Part shown: one piece after another, positions 8,852-18,384 of the stretch | Position numbering within the stretch: position 1 is the first letter of the stretch | How the letters are laid out: every line of letters starts with the position of its first letter | DNA from: Streptomyces marincola | Lineage (GTDB): Bacteria; Actinomycetota; Actinomycetes; Streptomycetales; Streptomycetaceae | NCBI RefSeq assembly: GCF_020410765.1 | Contig: NZ_CP084541.1 | Location: forward strand, 2,617,001 to 2,681,000 | Direction of reading: 5' to 3' | Length of the DNA stretch: 64,000 nt | Translations under genes and position numbers: made by a program | Notes under the pieces: model-generated | What the model was told of the DNA's origin: nothing | Database searches by the model: none | The model's input: only the letters and a program-made list of their open reading frames with translations

Positions 8852-9736
8852 TCAATTCAGGAAGATGCCGCGGTCGGCCGCGCGGGCGTCGAACCGCTCC
8901 AGCCTCGCCTGCGCGTCCGGCAGCGCGTCGAGCATGGCTTCGAGCACCGCCCGCGCCAGCAGGGCGGGCGCGCTCGCGGTGTCGAACGACAGGCCGGTGC
9001 CCACCCCGGCCGCGAGCAGCAGGTCCCCCGGCGCCGCGACCGGCGCGAGGGCGCTGTCCGCGATCACGACCGCGCGCAGCCCCGCCGCCCTGGCCACGGC
9101 CAGGGCGTCCGCGACCTCGCGCGGGTGGCGGGGCAGCGCGAAGCACAGCAGCGCGCTCGCGCCCGCGTCCGCCGCGGCCTCGATGCGGTCGGCGAGCGCG
9201 GAGCCGCCCTCGTCGAGCAGCCGCACGTCCGGGTGCACCTTGGCGGCGAAGTAGGCGAAGCCGTGCGCCTCGCCCGCCGCGGCCCGCAGGCCGAGCACGG
9301 GAAGCGGCCGGGACGCGGCGAGCAGCCGGCCCGCCGCCTCGACGCCTGCCGGGTCCGCCAGGGCCGCGGCCAGCTGCCGCAGGTGGTCGATCTCGGCCAG
9401 GACGGCGCGCTGGTAGGCGTTCGCCCGCGGGGCACCGCCGCCCCCGGCCGCCCGGTCGCCGCCCGGGGCGTCCTCCCGGTCGCCGCGCTCGTCCCGGTCC
9501 TCGCCCACGCACTCCCGCAGCCGCCTGCGCAGCGCCGGGTACCCGTCGAACCCCAGGGCCACGGCGAAGCGGGTCACCGACGGCTGGCTCACCCCCGCGA
9601 GCCCGGCCAGCTCCACGCTGGACAGGAACGGCGCCTCCCGCGGCCTGCGGAGCAGGCACTGCGCGATGCGGCGCTGCGTCGGGGTCAGCCGGTGGCCCTC
9701 GAAAAGCCGGGCCAGCCGGGCGCTCGCCTCACTCAT
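8852..9736 (-). CDS. RpiR-family transcriptional regulator (HTH_6 + SIS domain)
   Basis: Residues about 10-85 form the RpiR helix-turn-helix (RLTPTQRRIAQCLL, SSVELAGLAGVSQPSVTRFAVALGFDGYPALR). A low-complexity Arg/Asp/Gly linker follows, then a SIS sugar-isomerase fold (about 130-290) with LPVLGLRAAAGEAHGFAYF and AVVIADSALAPVA. Such regulators usually sense phosphosugars or catabolites. Three in-frame ATGs lie close together (9745, 9742, 9736); I chose 9736 because AGGA is spaced about eight bases from it. It may control the hut operon and decarboxylase (inference from position). Confidence 0.85.
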   Translation of the reverse strand: MSEASARLARLFEGHRLTPTQRRIAQCLLRRPREAPFLSSVELAGLAGVSQPSVTRFAVALGFDGYPALRRRLRECVGEDRDERGDREDAPGGDRAAGGGGAPRANAYQRAVLAEIDHLRQLAAALADPAGVEAAGRLLAASRPLPVLGLRAAAGEAHGFAYFAAKVHPDVRLLDEGGSALADRIEAAADAGASALLCFALPRHPREVADALAVARAAGLRAVVIADSALAPVAAPGDLLLAAGVGTGLSFDTASAPALLARAVLEAMLDALPDAQARLERFDARAADRGIFLN

Positions 9737-9812
9737 CCGCATCATCCTATGCAGCGAAATGGGGGGCTACCCCCAGTGCCGCCCGCGCCCGGCAGCGCCT
9801 ACCGTTGCGTCC

Positions 9813-10247
9813 ATGATGAGTGGTCGTGAATCCGAGCTGAATCGTGACTCCGGCCTCCGGAGGGATCTCGACGCCGTCGTGCAGACACGCAAAGAGCTCG
9901 GTGAGGCCTACGAGTCCGAGCTGGTCGAGTCGTTCCTGGAGAAGGTCGAGGAACGCATCGACACCACCGTGGAGAAGCGGGTGCGGCGGCAGCTCGCCGA
10001 GCAGCAGATGGTCATCGCGCGCGGCGGGCGGCCGACGCAGGGGACGGACGACAGCCGCAGCCCGGGGCCGGCCTTCGGTCTCGCGGCGCTCTCGCTGGTG
10101 CTGGCGATCCCGCTGTCGGCCATCGCCGCGGTGCAGACGGGCCTGGCCGGACTGCTGGTGTGCTGGGGAGGCATCGTCGGGGTCAACGCCTGCTACGCCG
10201 CGCGCGGCCTGCTGCGTCAGGGCCGGGACGCCGACGACTGGGACTGA
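9813..10247 (+). CDS. Small integral membrane protein with coiled-coil N-terminus
   Basis: A 144-residue protein. Residues 1-75 are charged and helical (KELGEAYESELVESFLEKVEERI), and residues about 88-133 contain two hydrophobic segments (AFGLAALSLVLAIPLSAIAAV and AGLLVCWGGIVGVNACYAA). It resembles conserved actinobacterial membrane proteins of unknown role. ATG 9813 is followed directly by a second ATG. It is divergent from the RpiR gene. Confidence 0.75.
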   Translation: MMSGRESELNRDSGLRRDLDAVVQTRKELGEAYESELVESFLEKVEERIDTTVEKRVRRQLAEQQMVIARGGRPTQGTDDSRSPGPAFGLAALSLVLAIPLSAIAAVQTGLAGLLVCWGGIVGVNACYAARGLLRQGRDADDWD

Positions 10248-10686
10248 ACGGCCGCGGGGGCCGCGCCGCGGCCGGGCCGCCGCGGCGGCCCGGCCGGGGA
10301 ACGCGGGCCGGCCGCCGGGGCCGGAAGGATACTGGCGGGGACCGCCGCACCCCGGTGAAGTCACCAGGGGCGGGACGACGGCGGTCCCCGCGGGGACACG
10401 GGCCGGGTCGGGGCCTCGTGTCCGGGCGACCAGGGAGGTCCGGGAGCCGCTCCGGAGGTCCTTGGTGCCGACATCTGTACTCTGCACGGCCGGTGTTAAC
10501 GACGCGTTGCCCAGCCGTGACACTTCGGGATCGCTTGCCCGACCTGCGTCCGACCCGGCGCCCCGGCCCCGTTCGCCCGGCCCGCCGCAGCGGCCTCACC
10601 CGTTCACACCGGTCCCGCCCGTTCACACCGGCCCCACCGCCGGGGGCGCGCCTTGAGAGCACGCGCCCCCGAGGGCGCCGGCCGGC
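10248..10686. other. Intergenic region with a long perfect palindrome
   Basis: These 439 bases lie between convergent genes. A perfect 28-bp GC-only palindrome at 10269-10296, centred on CCGCCGCGGCGG and starting 22 bases after the membrane-protein stop, is a likely terminator. I see no convincing coding potential in the rest; open frames there are composition shadows. Confidence 0.6.
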
Positions 10687-12066
10687 CTACTCCGAGGCGA
10701 GGAACGACAGCAGGTCCTGCCGGCTCACCACACCCGTCGGCTTGCCGTCCACGAGCACGACCGCCGCGTCGGCCTCCTGGAGGACCGCCATCAGGTCGGC
10801 CACCGGCTCGCCCGAGCCGACGTGCGGCAGCGGCGCGCACAGGTGGCGTTCCAGCGGGTCGTCGAGCGCGGCCCGCTGCGTGAACAGCGCGTCGAGCAGC
10901 TCTCGTTCGACGACGGAGCCGACGATCTCCGCGGCCATCACGTCCGGGTGCCCGGCGCCCGGCTTGACCACGGGCATCTGCGAGACGCCGTACTCGCGCA
11001 GCACCTCGATGGCCTGCCCCACCGTCTCGTCCGGGTGCATGTGCACCAGGGACGGCAGCCCGCCGTCCTTGCGCCGCAGGACGTCGCCGACCCGGGTCTG
11101 CGGGCCGCCGTCCTCAAGGAAGCCGTAGTCGGCCATCCACTCGTCGTTGAAGATCTTGCTGAGGTAGCCGCGCCCCCCGTCCGGGAGCAGCACCACCACC
11201 ACGTCGTCGGGGCCGAGCCGCCTGGCCACCTCCAGGGCGCCCACGACGGCCATGCCGCACGAGCCGCCGACGAGCAGCCCTTCCTCGCGGGCCAGCCGCC
11301 GCGTCATCCGGAACGAGTCGCGGTCGGAGACGGCGACGATCTCGTCCGCCACCTCGGGGTCGTAGGCCGTGGGCCAGAAGTCCTCGCCGACCCCCTCGAC
11401 CAGGTAGGGGCGCCCCGAGCCGCCCGAGTACACCGAGCCCTCGGGGTCGGCGCCGACGACGCGCACCCGGCCGCCGCTGACCTCCTTGAGGTAGCGGCCC
11501 GTGCCGCTGATGGTGCCGCCGGTGCCCACGCCCGCCACGAAGTGCGTGATGCGGCCCTCGGTCTGCTTCCACAGCTCGGGCCCGGTCGTCTCGTAGTGCG
11601 AGAGCGGGTTGTTGGGGTTGCTGTACTGGTCGGGCTTCCAGGCTCCCGGCGTCTCGCGGACCAGCCGGTCGGACACGTTGTAGTACGAGTCGGGGTGCTG
11701 GGGGTCGACGGCGGTGGGGCACACGACGACCTCGGCGCCGTACGCCCGCAGGACGTTGATCTTGTCGAGGGACACCTTGTCCGGGCACACGAAGATGCAC
11801 CGGTATCCCTTGCGCTGGGCGACGATCGCCAGACCGACGCCGGTGTTGCCCGAGGTCGGCTCGACGATCACGCCGCCGGGCCGGAGTTCGCCCGACCGTT
11901 CGGCGGCCTCGATCATCCGCAGCGCGATCCGGTCCTTCACCGAGCCGCCGGGGTTGAAGTACTCAACCTTGGCGAGCACGGTGGCCTCGATGCCCTCGGT
12001 CACACTGGTCAGCCGGACCAGAGGGGTGTTGCCGACAAGATCGATCATCGACTCGTGAAACTGCAC
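10687..12066 (-). CDS. Cystathionine beta-synthase (CysK fold plus CBS domains)
   Basis: A 459-residue PLP enzyme condensing serine and homocysteine to cystathionine in reverse transsulfuration. The PLP lysine is in NPGGSVKDR (about residue 44), with PTSGNTG at about 70-76 and GVGTGGTISG downstream as the phosphate-binding loop. The C-terminal third holds two CBS motifs (RKDGGLPSLVHMHPDETV and the GKPTGVVSRQDLLSFLA region), separating it from plain cysteine synthase. It is divergent from the SGNH hydrolase gene. Confidence 0.92.
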   Translation of the reverse strand: MQFHESMIDLVGNTPLVRLTSVTEGIEATVLAKVEYFNPGGSVKDRIALRMIEAAERSGELRPGGVIVEPTSGNTGVGLAIVAQRKGYRCIFVCPDKVSLDKINVLRAYGAEVVVCPTAVDPQHPDSYYNVSDRLVRETPGAWKPDQYSNPNNPLSHYETTGPELWKQTEGRITHFVAGVGTGGTISGTGRYLKEVSGGRVRVVGADPEGSVYSGGSGRPYLVEGVGEDFWPTAYDPEVADEIVAVSDRDSFRMTRRLAREEGLLVGGSCGMAVVGALEVARRLGPDDVVVVLLPDGGRGYLSKIFNDEWMADYGFLEDGGPQTRVGDVLRRKDGGLPSLVHMHPDETVGQAIEVLREYGVSQMPVVKPGAGHPDVMAAEIVGSVVERELLDALFTQRAALDDPLERHLCAPLPHVGSGEPVADLMAVLQEADAAVVLVDGKPTGVVSRQDLLSFLASE

Positions 12067-12193
12067 CTGGGTCTCCGCATATCAGGGGCGGGTTCGTCCG
12101 CCTGCCGGACAGCACCCTATTGCGTTGCGGGACCTCCCGTGCTGGGCACCACACAAGTGGAGGCGCGGGACCACGGGAGGCGGGGAGCGGGTC

Positions 12194-13255
12194 ATGTCGA
12201 GGGCGAGGGTGGCACGGAGGATCGCGACCGCCGCGGCCTACGGGGGCGGCGGGATCAGCGTGCTCGGCGGCGCGGCGGCCGGGCTGATCTTCACCGAGAT
12301 GCGGTACGCCCGCCGTCGCGTCGGCCGGGCAGCCGCCGGGGAGCCGCCGCTCACGGACGGCGTGTACGGCACTGCGTTCGCGGCCTGCGCGGGACCGCCG
12401 TGGCGGCTGGCGATGCTGGGGGACTCCACGGCCGCCGGCCTCGGTGTGCGGCGCGCGGGCCAGACGCCGGGCGCGCTGCTGGCCTCGGGCCTCGCCGCGG
12501 TGTCGGAACGCCCGGTCGAGCTGCACAGCGTCGCCCTGCCGGGGGCCGTTTCCGCGGATCTGGAACGGCAGGTGTCGCTGCTGCTGACCGAGCCGGGCCG
12601 GGCGCCGGTGCCTGACGTGAGCGTGATCATGATCGGGGCGAACGACATCACCGGCCACGTGCCGCCGGCCCGTTCGGTGAAGCACCTGGCCGAGGCGGTC
12701 GCGCGGTTGCGCACGGCGGGCTGCCAGGTGGTCGTCGGCACCTGCCCCGACCTCGGCTCGGTCGAGCCGGTGGGGCAGCCGCTGCGGTGGGTCGCCAGGC
12801 GGCTGTGCCGCCAGCTCGCCGCCGCGCAGACCATCGCGGTGGTCGAGCTGGGCGGGCGGACGGTGTCGCTGGGGGCGCTGCTGGGGCCGGAGTTCGCGGC
12901 GAACCCGCGCGAGCTGTTCGGCCCCGACCGCTACCACCCCTCGGCCGAGGGCTACCAGACGGCGGCGATGGCGATCCTGCCCACGCTCTGCGCCGCGGTG
13001 GGCGCCTGGCCCGCCGAGGAACGGGACGAGGCCGCCCGCCGCGAACGGCTGCTGCCCGTCGCGGACGCTGCGGCGCGCGCGGTCACGGAGGGAGGCACGG
13101 AAGTGAGCGCGGCGGACAGCCCGACCCCGGACGCCGGCGCGGGGCGGCGAGCGCTGGGCGCGATGCTGCACCGCCGGCGCAGGCGCCCCCTGCCCGCGGC
13201 CGAGGACGCGCCCCCGCAGGAGCCGGCACGTGACACCTCCCCTACTTGCGGGTAA
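12194..13255 (+). CDS. SGNH/GDSL-family hydrolase with N-terminal membrane anchor
   Basis: A 353-residue protein with one hydrophobic segment at about residues 12-34, so probably membrane-anchored or exported. The lipase/esterase blocks are AMLGDSTAAGLG (Ser about 78), IMIGANDITG (block III) and DRYHPSAEGY (Asp-His of block V). The last 70 residues are Arg/Ala-rich and disordered. ATG 12194 follows a GGGAG run. The substrate is unknown. The thiolase gene starts 66 bases downstream on the same strand. Confidence 0.82.
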   Translation: MSRARVARRIATAAAYGGGGISVLGGAAAGLIFTEMRYARRRVGRAAAGEPPLTDGVYGTAFAACAGPPWRLAMLGDSTAAGLGVRRAGQTPGALLASGLAAVSERPVELHSVALPGAVSADLERQVSLLLTEPGRAPVPDVSVIMIGANDITGHVPPARSVKHLAEAVARLRTAGCQVVVGTCPDLGSVEPVGQPLRWVARRLCRQLAAAQTIAVVELGGRTVSLGALLGPEFAANPRELFGPDRYHPSAEGYQTAAMAILPTLCAAVGAWPAEERDEAARRERLLPVADAAARAVTEGGTEVSAADSPTPDAGAGRRALGAMLHRRRRRPLPAAEDAPPQEPARDTSPTCG

Positions 13256-13321
13256 CTTCGAAGGTCAGTGCCGCGCGGACCCACCGCGCGGATGCCGCGC
13301 ACCGCCGCCGGGAGGTCCTCC

Positions 13322-14542
13322 GTGCCAGAAGCAGTGATCGTCTCCGCCGCCCGCTCCCCCATCGGCCGGGCGCGCAAGGGCTCGCTGAAGGACTTCCGCC
13401 CCGACGACCTGACCGCGACCATCGTCCGGGCCGCGCTCGACCGCGTTCCTGAGCTCGACCCGGAGGAGCTGGACGACCTGCTGCTCGGCTGCGGCATGCC
13501 AGGCGGCGAGCAGGGGCACAACCTGGCCCGCGTGGTCGCCGTGCAGCTCGGGCTCGACCGGCTGCCGGGCGCCACCGTCACCCGGTACTGCGCCTCCTCG
13601 CTCCAGACCACGCGGATGGCGTTCCACGCGATCAAGGCGGGCGAGGGCGACGCGTTCGTCTCGGCCGGCGTCGAGATGGTCTCCCGGCGCGAGCGCGGCT
13701 CGTCCGACGGCATACCCGGCACCCAGAACCCGCGGTTCGCGTCCGCCCAGGCGCGCACCGAGGCGCGCGCCACCGGCGGCGCGCCCACGTGGCACGACCC
13801 GCGCGAGGACGGCGAACTCCCGGACGTCTACATCGCCATGGGCCAGACCGCGGAGAACCTGGCCCAGGCCATGGACGTGACCCGCGCGGACATGGACGCG
13901 TTCGCCGTGCGCTCCCAGAACCTCGCGGAGCAGGCCATCGCCGACGGCTTCTGGCAGCGCGAGATCACTCCCGTCACCGCGCCGGACGGCACGGTGGTGA
14001 CGGCGGACGACGGGCCGCGCCCCGGCGTCACGCTTGAGGCGGTGAGCGCGCTGAAGCCCGTCTTCCGCCCCGACGGGCGGGTCACCGCGGGCAACTGCTG
14101 CCCGCTCAACGACGGCGCCGCGGCGCTCGTCGTGATGTCCGACACCCGGGCGCGCGCCCTCGGGATCACGCCGTTGGCCAGGATCGTGTCCACGGGCGTC
14201 TCGGCGCTCTCCCCCGAGATCATGGGGTACGGGCCCGTGGCGGCGACGCGGCAGGCGCTCGACCGGGCCGGGATGACGATCGGCGACATCGATCTCGCCG
14301 AGATCAACGAGGCGTTCGCCGCCCAGGTGATCCCCTCCTACCAGGACCTGGGCCTCGACCTCGACCGCCTCAACGTCAACGGGGGCGCCATCGCCGTCGG
14401 TCACCCGTTCGGCATGACGGGGGCCCGGATCGCGACTACGCTGATCAACTCCCTGCAACGGCACGACAAGCAGATCGGCCTCGAAACGATGTGTGTCGGC
14501 GGCGGGCAGGGCATGGCCATGGTGATCGAACGACTGTCCTGA
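13322..14542 (+). CDS. Acetyl-CoA C-acetyltransferase (thiolase)
   Basis: A 406-residue thiolase. The acyl-accepting cysteine lies in VTRYCASSLQTTRMA (about residue 90), the catalytic histidine in VGHPFGMTGAR (about 361) and the second cysteine in MCVGGGQGMAMV (about 391). The variant CASS instead of CASG/CGSG is common in actinobacterial degradative thiolases. GTG 13322 is used because GGGAGG sits just before it. It catalyses reversible acetoacetyl-CoA formation or cleavage. Confidence 0.92.
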   Translation: MPEAVIVSAARSPIGRARKGSLKDFRPDDLTATIVRAALDRVPELDPEELDDLLLGCGMPGGEQGHNLARVVAVQLGLDRLPGATVTRYCASSLQTTRMAFHAIKAGEGDAFVSAGVEMVSRRERGSSDGIPGTQNPRFASAQARTEARATGGAPTWHDPREDGELPDVYIAMGQTAENLAQAMDVTRADMDAFAVRSQNLAEQAIADGFWQREITPVTAPDGTVVTADDGPRPGVTLEAVSALKPVFRPDGRVTAGNCCPLNDGAAALVVMSDTRARALGITPLARIVSTGVSALSPEIMGYGPVAATRQALDRAGMTIGDIDLAEINEAFAAQVIPSYQDLGLDLDRLNVNGGAIAVGHPFGMTGARIATTLINSLQRHDKQIGLETMCVGGGQGMAMVIERLS

Positions 14543-14788
14543 GCGTGGTACGTGAGGCACACGGGCCGGAAGTGACCCAGCTCACCCGGTATATCCGGGC
14601 GAGACCGAAGCGGGCCCGGGATGTGATCCATCCCGGCAACGCCCGCGAAGTCGCAGGTCAGAGACCTGCGGATGGCGCGCTGCCGACCAAAGACCTGCCC
14701 GGCTCGTGACGTTGTGCACTGCACGCCGTGGCCGCGCCCAGGAAACCTGAGATAAGAAGTCAGGGACCAAGACACTGGGAGCGAGTCC

Positions 14789-15682
14789 GTGAGCGCCATA
14801 TCCGTCATTCTGCTGGTGGCCGCAGGCACCGCCGTCGTCCTGGGTGCGCTGGCCCTGCACACCGTTCGCCGGCTGCGTGCCGAGCTGGCGACGCTGCGCG
14901 GCGAGCTGGCCGGACGCACGGTGCCGGCCGCCAGGCCCGTCCCGCGGGAGGAGATCCGCGGCGCGGTCGCGGAGGCGCTTGAGGAGGAACGGGAGCGCGA
15001 GCTGGCCGAGGCGCGCGCCTACTGGGCCGAACAGGAGGCCCGCGAGGGCGAGGGCCCCGGCGCGCTGCTCGCCGGCCGCGGCCTCGGCTACGAGGTGGCG
15101 GACGCCGACGAGGAGCTGCTCGACGCGCTCCTCGAACGCTACCTGCTCAGCGACTCGGGCTTCCCGGCCACGGGCCGCGACGGCACCCCGGCCGCGCCGC
15201 GCTGCGGCGGGGACGAGCCGGGCGACGGCGGGGAGCCGGCGCGCGACTCCTCCGAGGACGGCGACGCGGCCGAACTCGCCGCGGCCCGCCGCCGGCACCC
15301 CTCCCACCCCGGGTTCACGCTGTCGGGCGAGCCGGCCGGCCGCGACGCGCCCGGCCGGCCGCAGAGCGAGGAGCACCGGCACACCGCGGACCGGCTCTCG
15401 CGGCTGGCCGAGGCCCGCACCCCGCTGGCGGACGTGCGCCACGGGCCGCTCGGCACGCTCGACCTCTTCCTGTTCGCCGACGGCACGACCCTGTGCCTGT
15501 CGCCGAGCCACCAGGAGGCCGCGGAACGCCTCGCGACGGCCGTGCGGGCGGGCGAACAGCCGGTGCTCATGGGCGGTTCAGGCGTCTCGGGCGCCTACGC
15601 GCTGACGTTCGCCTGCGGCCAGGACAGCGTCTACCTGCTGGCCGACCGCGTCGTCGCCACCACGCATTCGAGCGGCGAATGA
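14789..15682 (+). CDS. Conserved hypothetical single-pass membrane protein
   Basis: A 297-residue protein with a membrane segment at about residues 4-24 followed by a coiled coil (RRLRAELATLRGEL; EEERERELAEARAYWAEQEARE). A low-complexity Asp/Gly/Pro/Ala section follows, and then a compact C-terminal domain (about 205-290) with LDLFLFADGTTLCLSP and YALTFACGQDSVYLLADRVV. It starts at GTG 14789. Its stop overlaps the next start as ATGA. Function not recognised. Confidence 0.75.
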   Translation: MSAISVILLVAAGTAVVLGALALHTVRRLRAELATLRGELAGRTVPAARPVPREEIRGAVAEALEEERERELAEARAYWAEQEAREGEGPGALLAGRGLGYEVADADEELLDALLERYLLSDSGFPATGRDGTPAAPRCGGDEPGDGGEPARDSSEDGDAAELAAARRRHPSHPGFTLSGEPAGRDAPGRPQSEEHRHTADRLSRLAEARTPLADVRHGPLGTLDLFLFADGTTLCLSPSHQEAAERLATAVRAGEQPVLMGGSGVSGAYALTFACGQDSVYLLADRVVATTHSSGE

Positions 15683-16011
15683 CCGCGCCGGACATCGCCG
15701 CGCTCGACGCGGCCGTCGACGCGGCGGCGGACCGGCTGCGCACGCTGCCGGAGAGCCGCCTGCGGCGCGGCGCGGCAGCGCGGGGACTCGAACTGGCCAG
15801 AGCCCTGGCCGAACGCGCCCAGCGCCTCGAACGCCCGGGAGCGCCCGTCAGACAGCTGCCGGACGCGGGGATCTACTCGGTGGGCGACCAGGTCGCCGTC
15901 GCGGGGCACGACCTGGCGCAGGCGCTGCGCGAGACCGCGACCGCCGACCCGGCGGCGGCCGGCGAGGAGCTGACCGCCGCCCTCGACCTGCTGCGCGCCG
16001 ACCTCACCTGA
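15679..16011 (+). CDS. Conserved hypothetical, 110 residues, coupled to the preceding gene
   Basis: The ATG overlaps the upstream stop (ATGA). The sequence is Ala/Leu/Arg-rich and predicted helical, with the motif AGIYSVGDQVAVAGHDLAQAL in the middle. It is probably a soluble partner of the membrane protein encoded just upstream (inference). No family recognised. Confidence 0.7.
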   Translation: MTAPDIAALDAAVDAAADRLRTLPESRLRRGAAARGLELARALAERAQRLERPGAPVRQLPDAGIYSVGDQVAVAGHDLAQALRETATADPAAAGEELTAALDLLRADLT

Positions 16012-16176
16012 CACCCCGGCACCCCCCGCCCACGGCGCCCGGCACGGGAACGCCCGCCCCCGGCGCGCGCGTCTGAGGCGCACGCCGGACCGCGCGGGGC
16101 GCGCGCCCGGCGCGGGAACGCCCGCGGCGCCGGACCCCCTGAGGCGCAAGGGCGTTCCCGTGCCCCGCGCACACGC

Positions 16177-16217
16177 GAGGGGCCCCGGCGGAGAGCGTTG
16201 CTCCGCCGGGGCCCCTC
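16177..16217. terminator. Strong bidirectional hairpin terminator
   Basis: A perfect 17-bp stem, GAGGGGCCCCGGCGGAG with its complement, around the loop AGCGTTG, between convergent genes. Just upstream, GGCACGGGAACGCCC (about 16038) and GGGCGTTCCCGTGCC (about 16149) form a second, wider inverted repeat. Confidence 0.85.
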
Positions 16218-16261
16218 GTCCTCATCTGCCCGCGCCCCTACGGCCGGGCGGCGGGAGGACG

Positions 16262-17122
16262 TCAATCGCCCTGAAGGATGGCGACCAGCCGCAGGAACTC
16301 CAGGTAGATCCACACCAGGGTGAGGGTCAGCCCGAAGGCGGCCAGCCAGGACTCCTTCTCGGGAGCGCCGTAGGCGATGCCGTCCTCGACCATCTTGAAG
16401 TCCAGGGCGAGGAAGCAGGCGCCGAGCACGACACCGGCGATGCCGAAGAGGATGCCGAGGCCGCCGTCACGCAGGCCGAGACCGTTGCCGCCACCGATCA
16501 TGGCGACCACGAGGTTGACCAGCGAGAGCAGCAGGAAGCCCACCGCGGCGGCCAGCACGAACTTGGTGAACCGGGCGTTGACCCGGATGATCCGCTGCTT
16601 GTACATGAACAGCACACCGGCGAACACCGCCATCGTGCCGATCACGGCCTGCATCGCCGCGCCAGGGGCCACCGCGTTGATCGCGCTGCTGATGGTGCCG
16701 AGGAACAGACCCTCGGCGACCGCGTAGCCCATGATCAGCGCGGGCGACGCCTCACGCTTGAACGACTGCCACAGGCCCAGGCCGAGCGCGACGAGCGCGA
16801 ACACGAAACCGAGGGCGAGCGGCAGGTCCGTGATCCACGCCACCGCGGCGGCGGCGACGACGGTGCCCAGGGTGATCGCGGTGCGGGAGACGACACTGTC
16901 GATCGTCATCACACCGGCGCGCGGGGGCGCGACGGGCGGCACAGCACCGCCGTGGGGACCCGCCTGCGGTTGCGCGTACGGGTTCCCCGGCTGCGCGTAG
17001 GGGTTGGACGGGCTCCCCGCGTACGGATTCCCGGTCTGCGGCTGCGGTGCGGCGTTGAAGCCGGCGTAGCCACCGTCCCGAGTGAACCCCCGACGCGTGA
17101 AGACCGGGTTGCTGCTCCTCAT
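16262..17122 (-). CDS. Bax inhibitor-1/YccA-family membrane protein
   Basis: A 286-residue polytopic membrane protein. The N-terminus (about 1-75) is cytosolic and Pro/Tyr-rich with NPYA repeats; seven hydrophobic segments follow from about residue 75. Conserved BI-1 features include the ALIMGYAVAEGLFLGTISS segment and a late acidic segment CFLALDFKMVEDGI that carries the pH-sensing-type aspartates of the family. ATG 17122 follows GGAGGAGTGAG. These proteins act as cation or proton leak channels in some bacteria; the role in Streptomyces is uncertain. Confidence 0.9.
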   Translation of the reverse strand: MRSSNPVFTRRGFTRDGGYAGFNAAPQPQTGNPYAGSPSNPYAQPGNPYAQPQAGPHGGAVPPVAPPRAGVMTIDSVVSRTAITLGTVVAAAAVAWITDLPLALGFVFALVALGLGLWQSFKREASPALIMGYAVAEGLFLGTISSAINAVAPGAAMQAVIGTMAVFAGVLFMYKQRIIRVNARFTKFVLAAAVGFLLLSLVNLVVAMIGGGNGLGLRDGGLGILFGIAGVVLGACFLALDFKMVEDGIAYGAPEKESWLAAFGLTLTLVWIYLEFLRLVAILQGD

Positions 17123-17458
17123 CTCACTCCTCCATGGCCGCACGGCACGACCTTGACTACCAGAGTAATGCGTTCGCAAAGACCGCACGGTAGTGCACTC
17201 GTAGAAACGAGCGAAAGGGGTGCGCCGGTTCCCGATCGGCCTCTTTCATAGAGCTGTCAACGGGCCGTCGCGCACGGCCGGTGAACGAGCCCGCCCCTCC
17301 GGCCGCCGCGGCCCTCACCAGGACGAACACCGACACGCTTCCGCGCATTCCCCACGTCTCCCCGCCGCACTCCCCCGGGAGGCCGCTGACCCGTTCGAAC
17401 GATCACCCCCACGCGCCCCGCCCACCCGGGGCCAGGACGGCGCGGAACGACCGCCGGG
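17123..17458. other. Intergenic region without a convincing gene
   Basis: The first 100 bases are less GC-rich and should hold the BI-1 promoter. The remainder is Pro/Ala-coding in all frames with no supported start or family. Confidence 0.5.
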
Positions 17459-17932
17459 TCACACCTCCGCGGGCAGGTCGAACGGGGCACCGGGCGACCC
17501 GCCGGCCCGGGCGGCGAGCACGAACGGGGCATACGCCCGCGCCCCGCTCCAGAACTCCACGCCGAGCCCCGGCGTCGTGCCCGCCTGCTCCCGGTCGGAG
17601 TAGCGCCACGTCTTCGCGATCTCGGGCGACCCGGTGTTGGTCAACAGCGCCGCCAGGTACTCCTCAAGCACGCCCAGGCGCACGCGCCCGGCGCCCAACT
17701 CGGGAACGGGCACCGGCGCGGGAGCCTCCTTCTCGACCGGCTGCTCGTCCTGGTCGTACCGCTCCCCCTCGGCGGACTGCACGGTGATCGCGTGCCACAG
17801 CCGCGCGCCTCCGGGCAGCGTCACCACGACCCCGAACGGGCGCTTGGTGCCCTCGGTCCACGCCTCGGCCTGGAGCCCCGCGCCCCGGTAGGCGTCGATG
17901 GCGAACTGCTGGAACCTGTCGGGACGCATCAT
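17459..17932 (-). CDS. Hypothetical protein, 157 residues
   Basis: The start MMRPDRF follows GGAGCG. The sequence is soluble, with a TLPGGARLWHAITVQSAEGERYDQDE core, a Pro/Val/Glu spacer, and a C-terminal half with EYLAALLTNTGSPEIAKTWRYSD. No family recognised, but codon use fits the host. It is the last of four small minus-strand genes divergent from the interrupted HTH/TPR regulator. Confidence 0.7.
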   Translation of the reverse strand: MMRPDRFQQFAIDAYRGAGLQAEAWTEGTKRPFGVVVTLPGGARLWHAITVQSAEGERYDQDEQPVEKEAPAPVPVPELGAGRVRLGVLEEYLAALLTNTGSPEIAKTWRYSDREQAGTTPGLGVEFWSGARAYAPFVLAARAGGSPGAPFDLPAEV

Positions 17933-17971
17933 CGCTCCAGGGGTATGGACGAGCGGCGAAGAGTGAGCATT

Positions 17972-18214
17972 TTAGTTACGCGACGGCCCTCCCGGGCGCC
18001 CCCGGGAAATGCGGGGATCATGGCGGCGCGCGGCCCACAGCACCGTCGCGCGGTTCATGACGAACGTCTCGCCCGTCTCGAACTCAAGCCGCTTGCGCCC
18101 CGCCCCCAACGCGGTCAGGTCCCGCACGACGAAGCCCTGTCCCCCGATCATGACCTGGTCCCCGACGGCGACCGTGCGGGCGTCGATCTCCACGGCGACG
18201 ACCACCCCCCTCAC
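17972..18214 (-). CDS. Hypothetical protein, 80 residues
   Basis: GTG 18214 overlaps the stop of the gene upstream of it in transcription (GTGA), and GAGGAGGG precedes it. The predicted fold is small and all-beta (VAVEIDARTVAVGDQVMIGGQGFVVRDLTAL; KRLEFETGETFVMN). It probably belongs to one operon with its neighbours; function unknown. Confidence 0.65.
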   Translation of the reverse strand: MRGVVVAVEIDARTVAVGDQVMIGGQGFVVRDLTALGAGRKRLEFETGETFVMNRATVLWAARRHDPRISRGRPGGPSRN

Positions 18215-18378
18215 CGCCCGCCCTCCTCACCCGAAACGGGCGCGGGCGAGGGCGGGGGCGGCCGGAGGCCGATGCAGACATCCGCCGGGTAGATCAGGGC
18301 ACCGCACGACGGACAGTGCTTCCCGTCCCGCCGCAACACCAGCTCACCGCGGTGAAGACATCCGGATGTGGACACCAC
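18211..18378 (-). CDS. Tiny CPxCG zinc-ribbon-like protein, about 55 residues
   Basis: Reading from GTG 18378 or 18375 gives a protein with a CLHRGEL element, then HCPSCGALIYPAD, then a Pro-rich tail. C/H and CPSCG are the spacing of a small zinc knuckle. AGGAG lies about six bases before GTG 18378, and the stop overlaps the next start (GTGA). The tight coupling supports a real gene although it is very short. Confidence 0.6.
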   Translation of the reverse strand: MVSTSGCLHRGELVLRRDGKHCPSCGALIYPADVCIGLRPPPPSPAPVSGEEGGR

Positions 18379-18384
18379 ATGCTC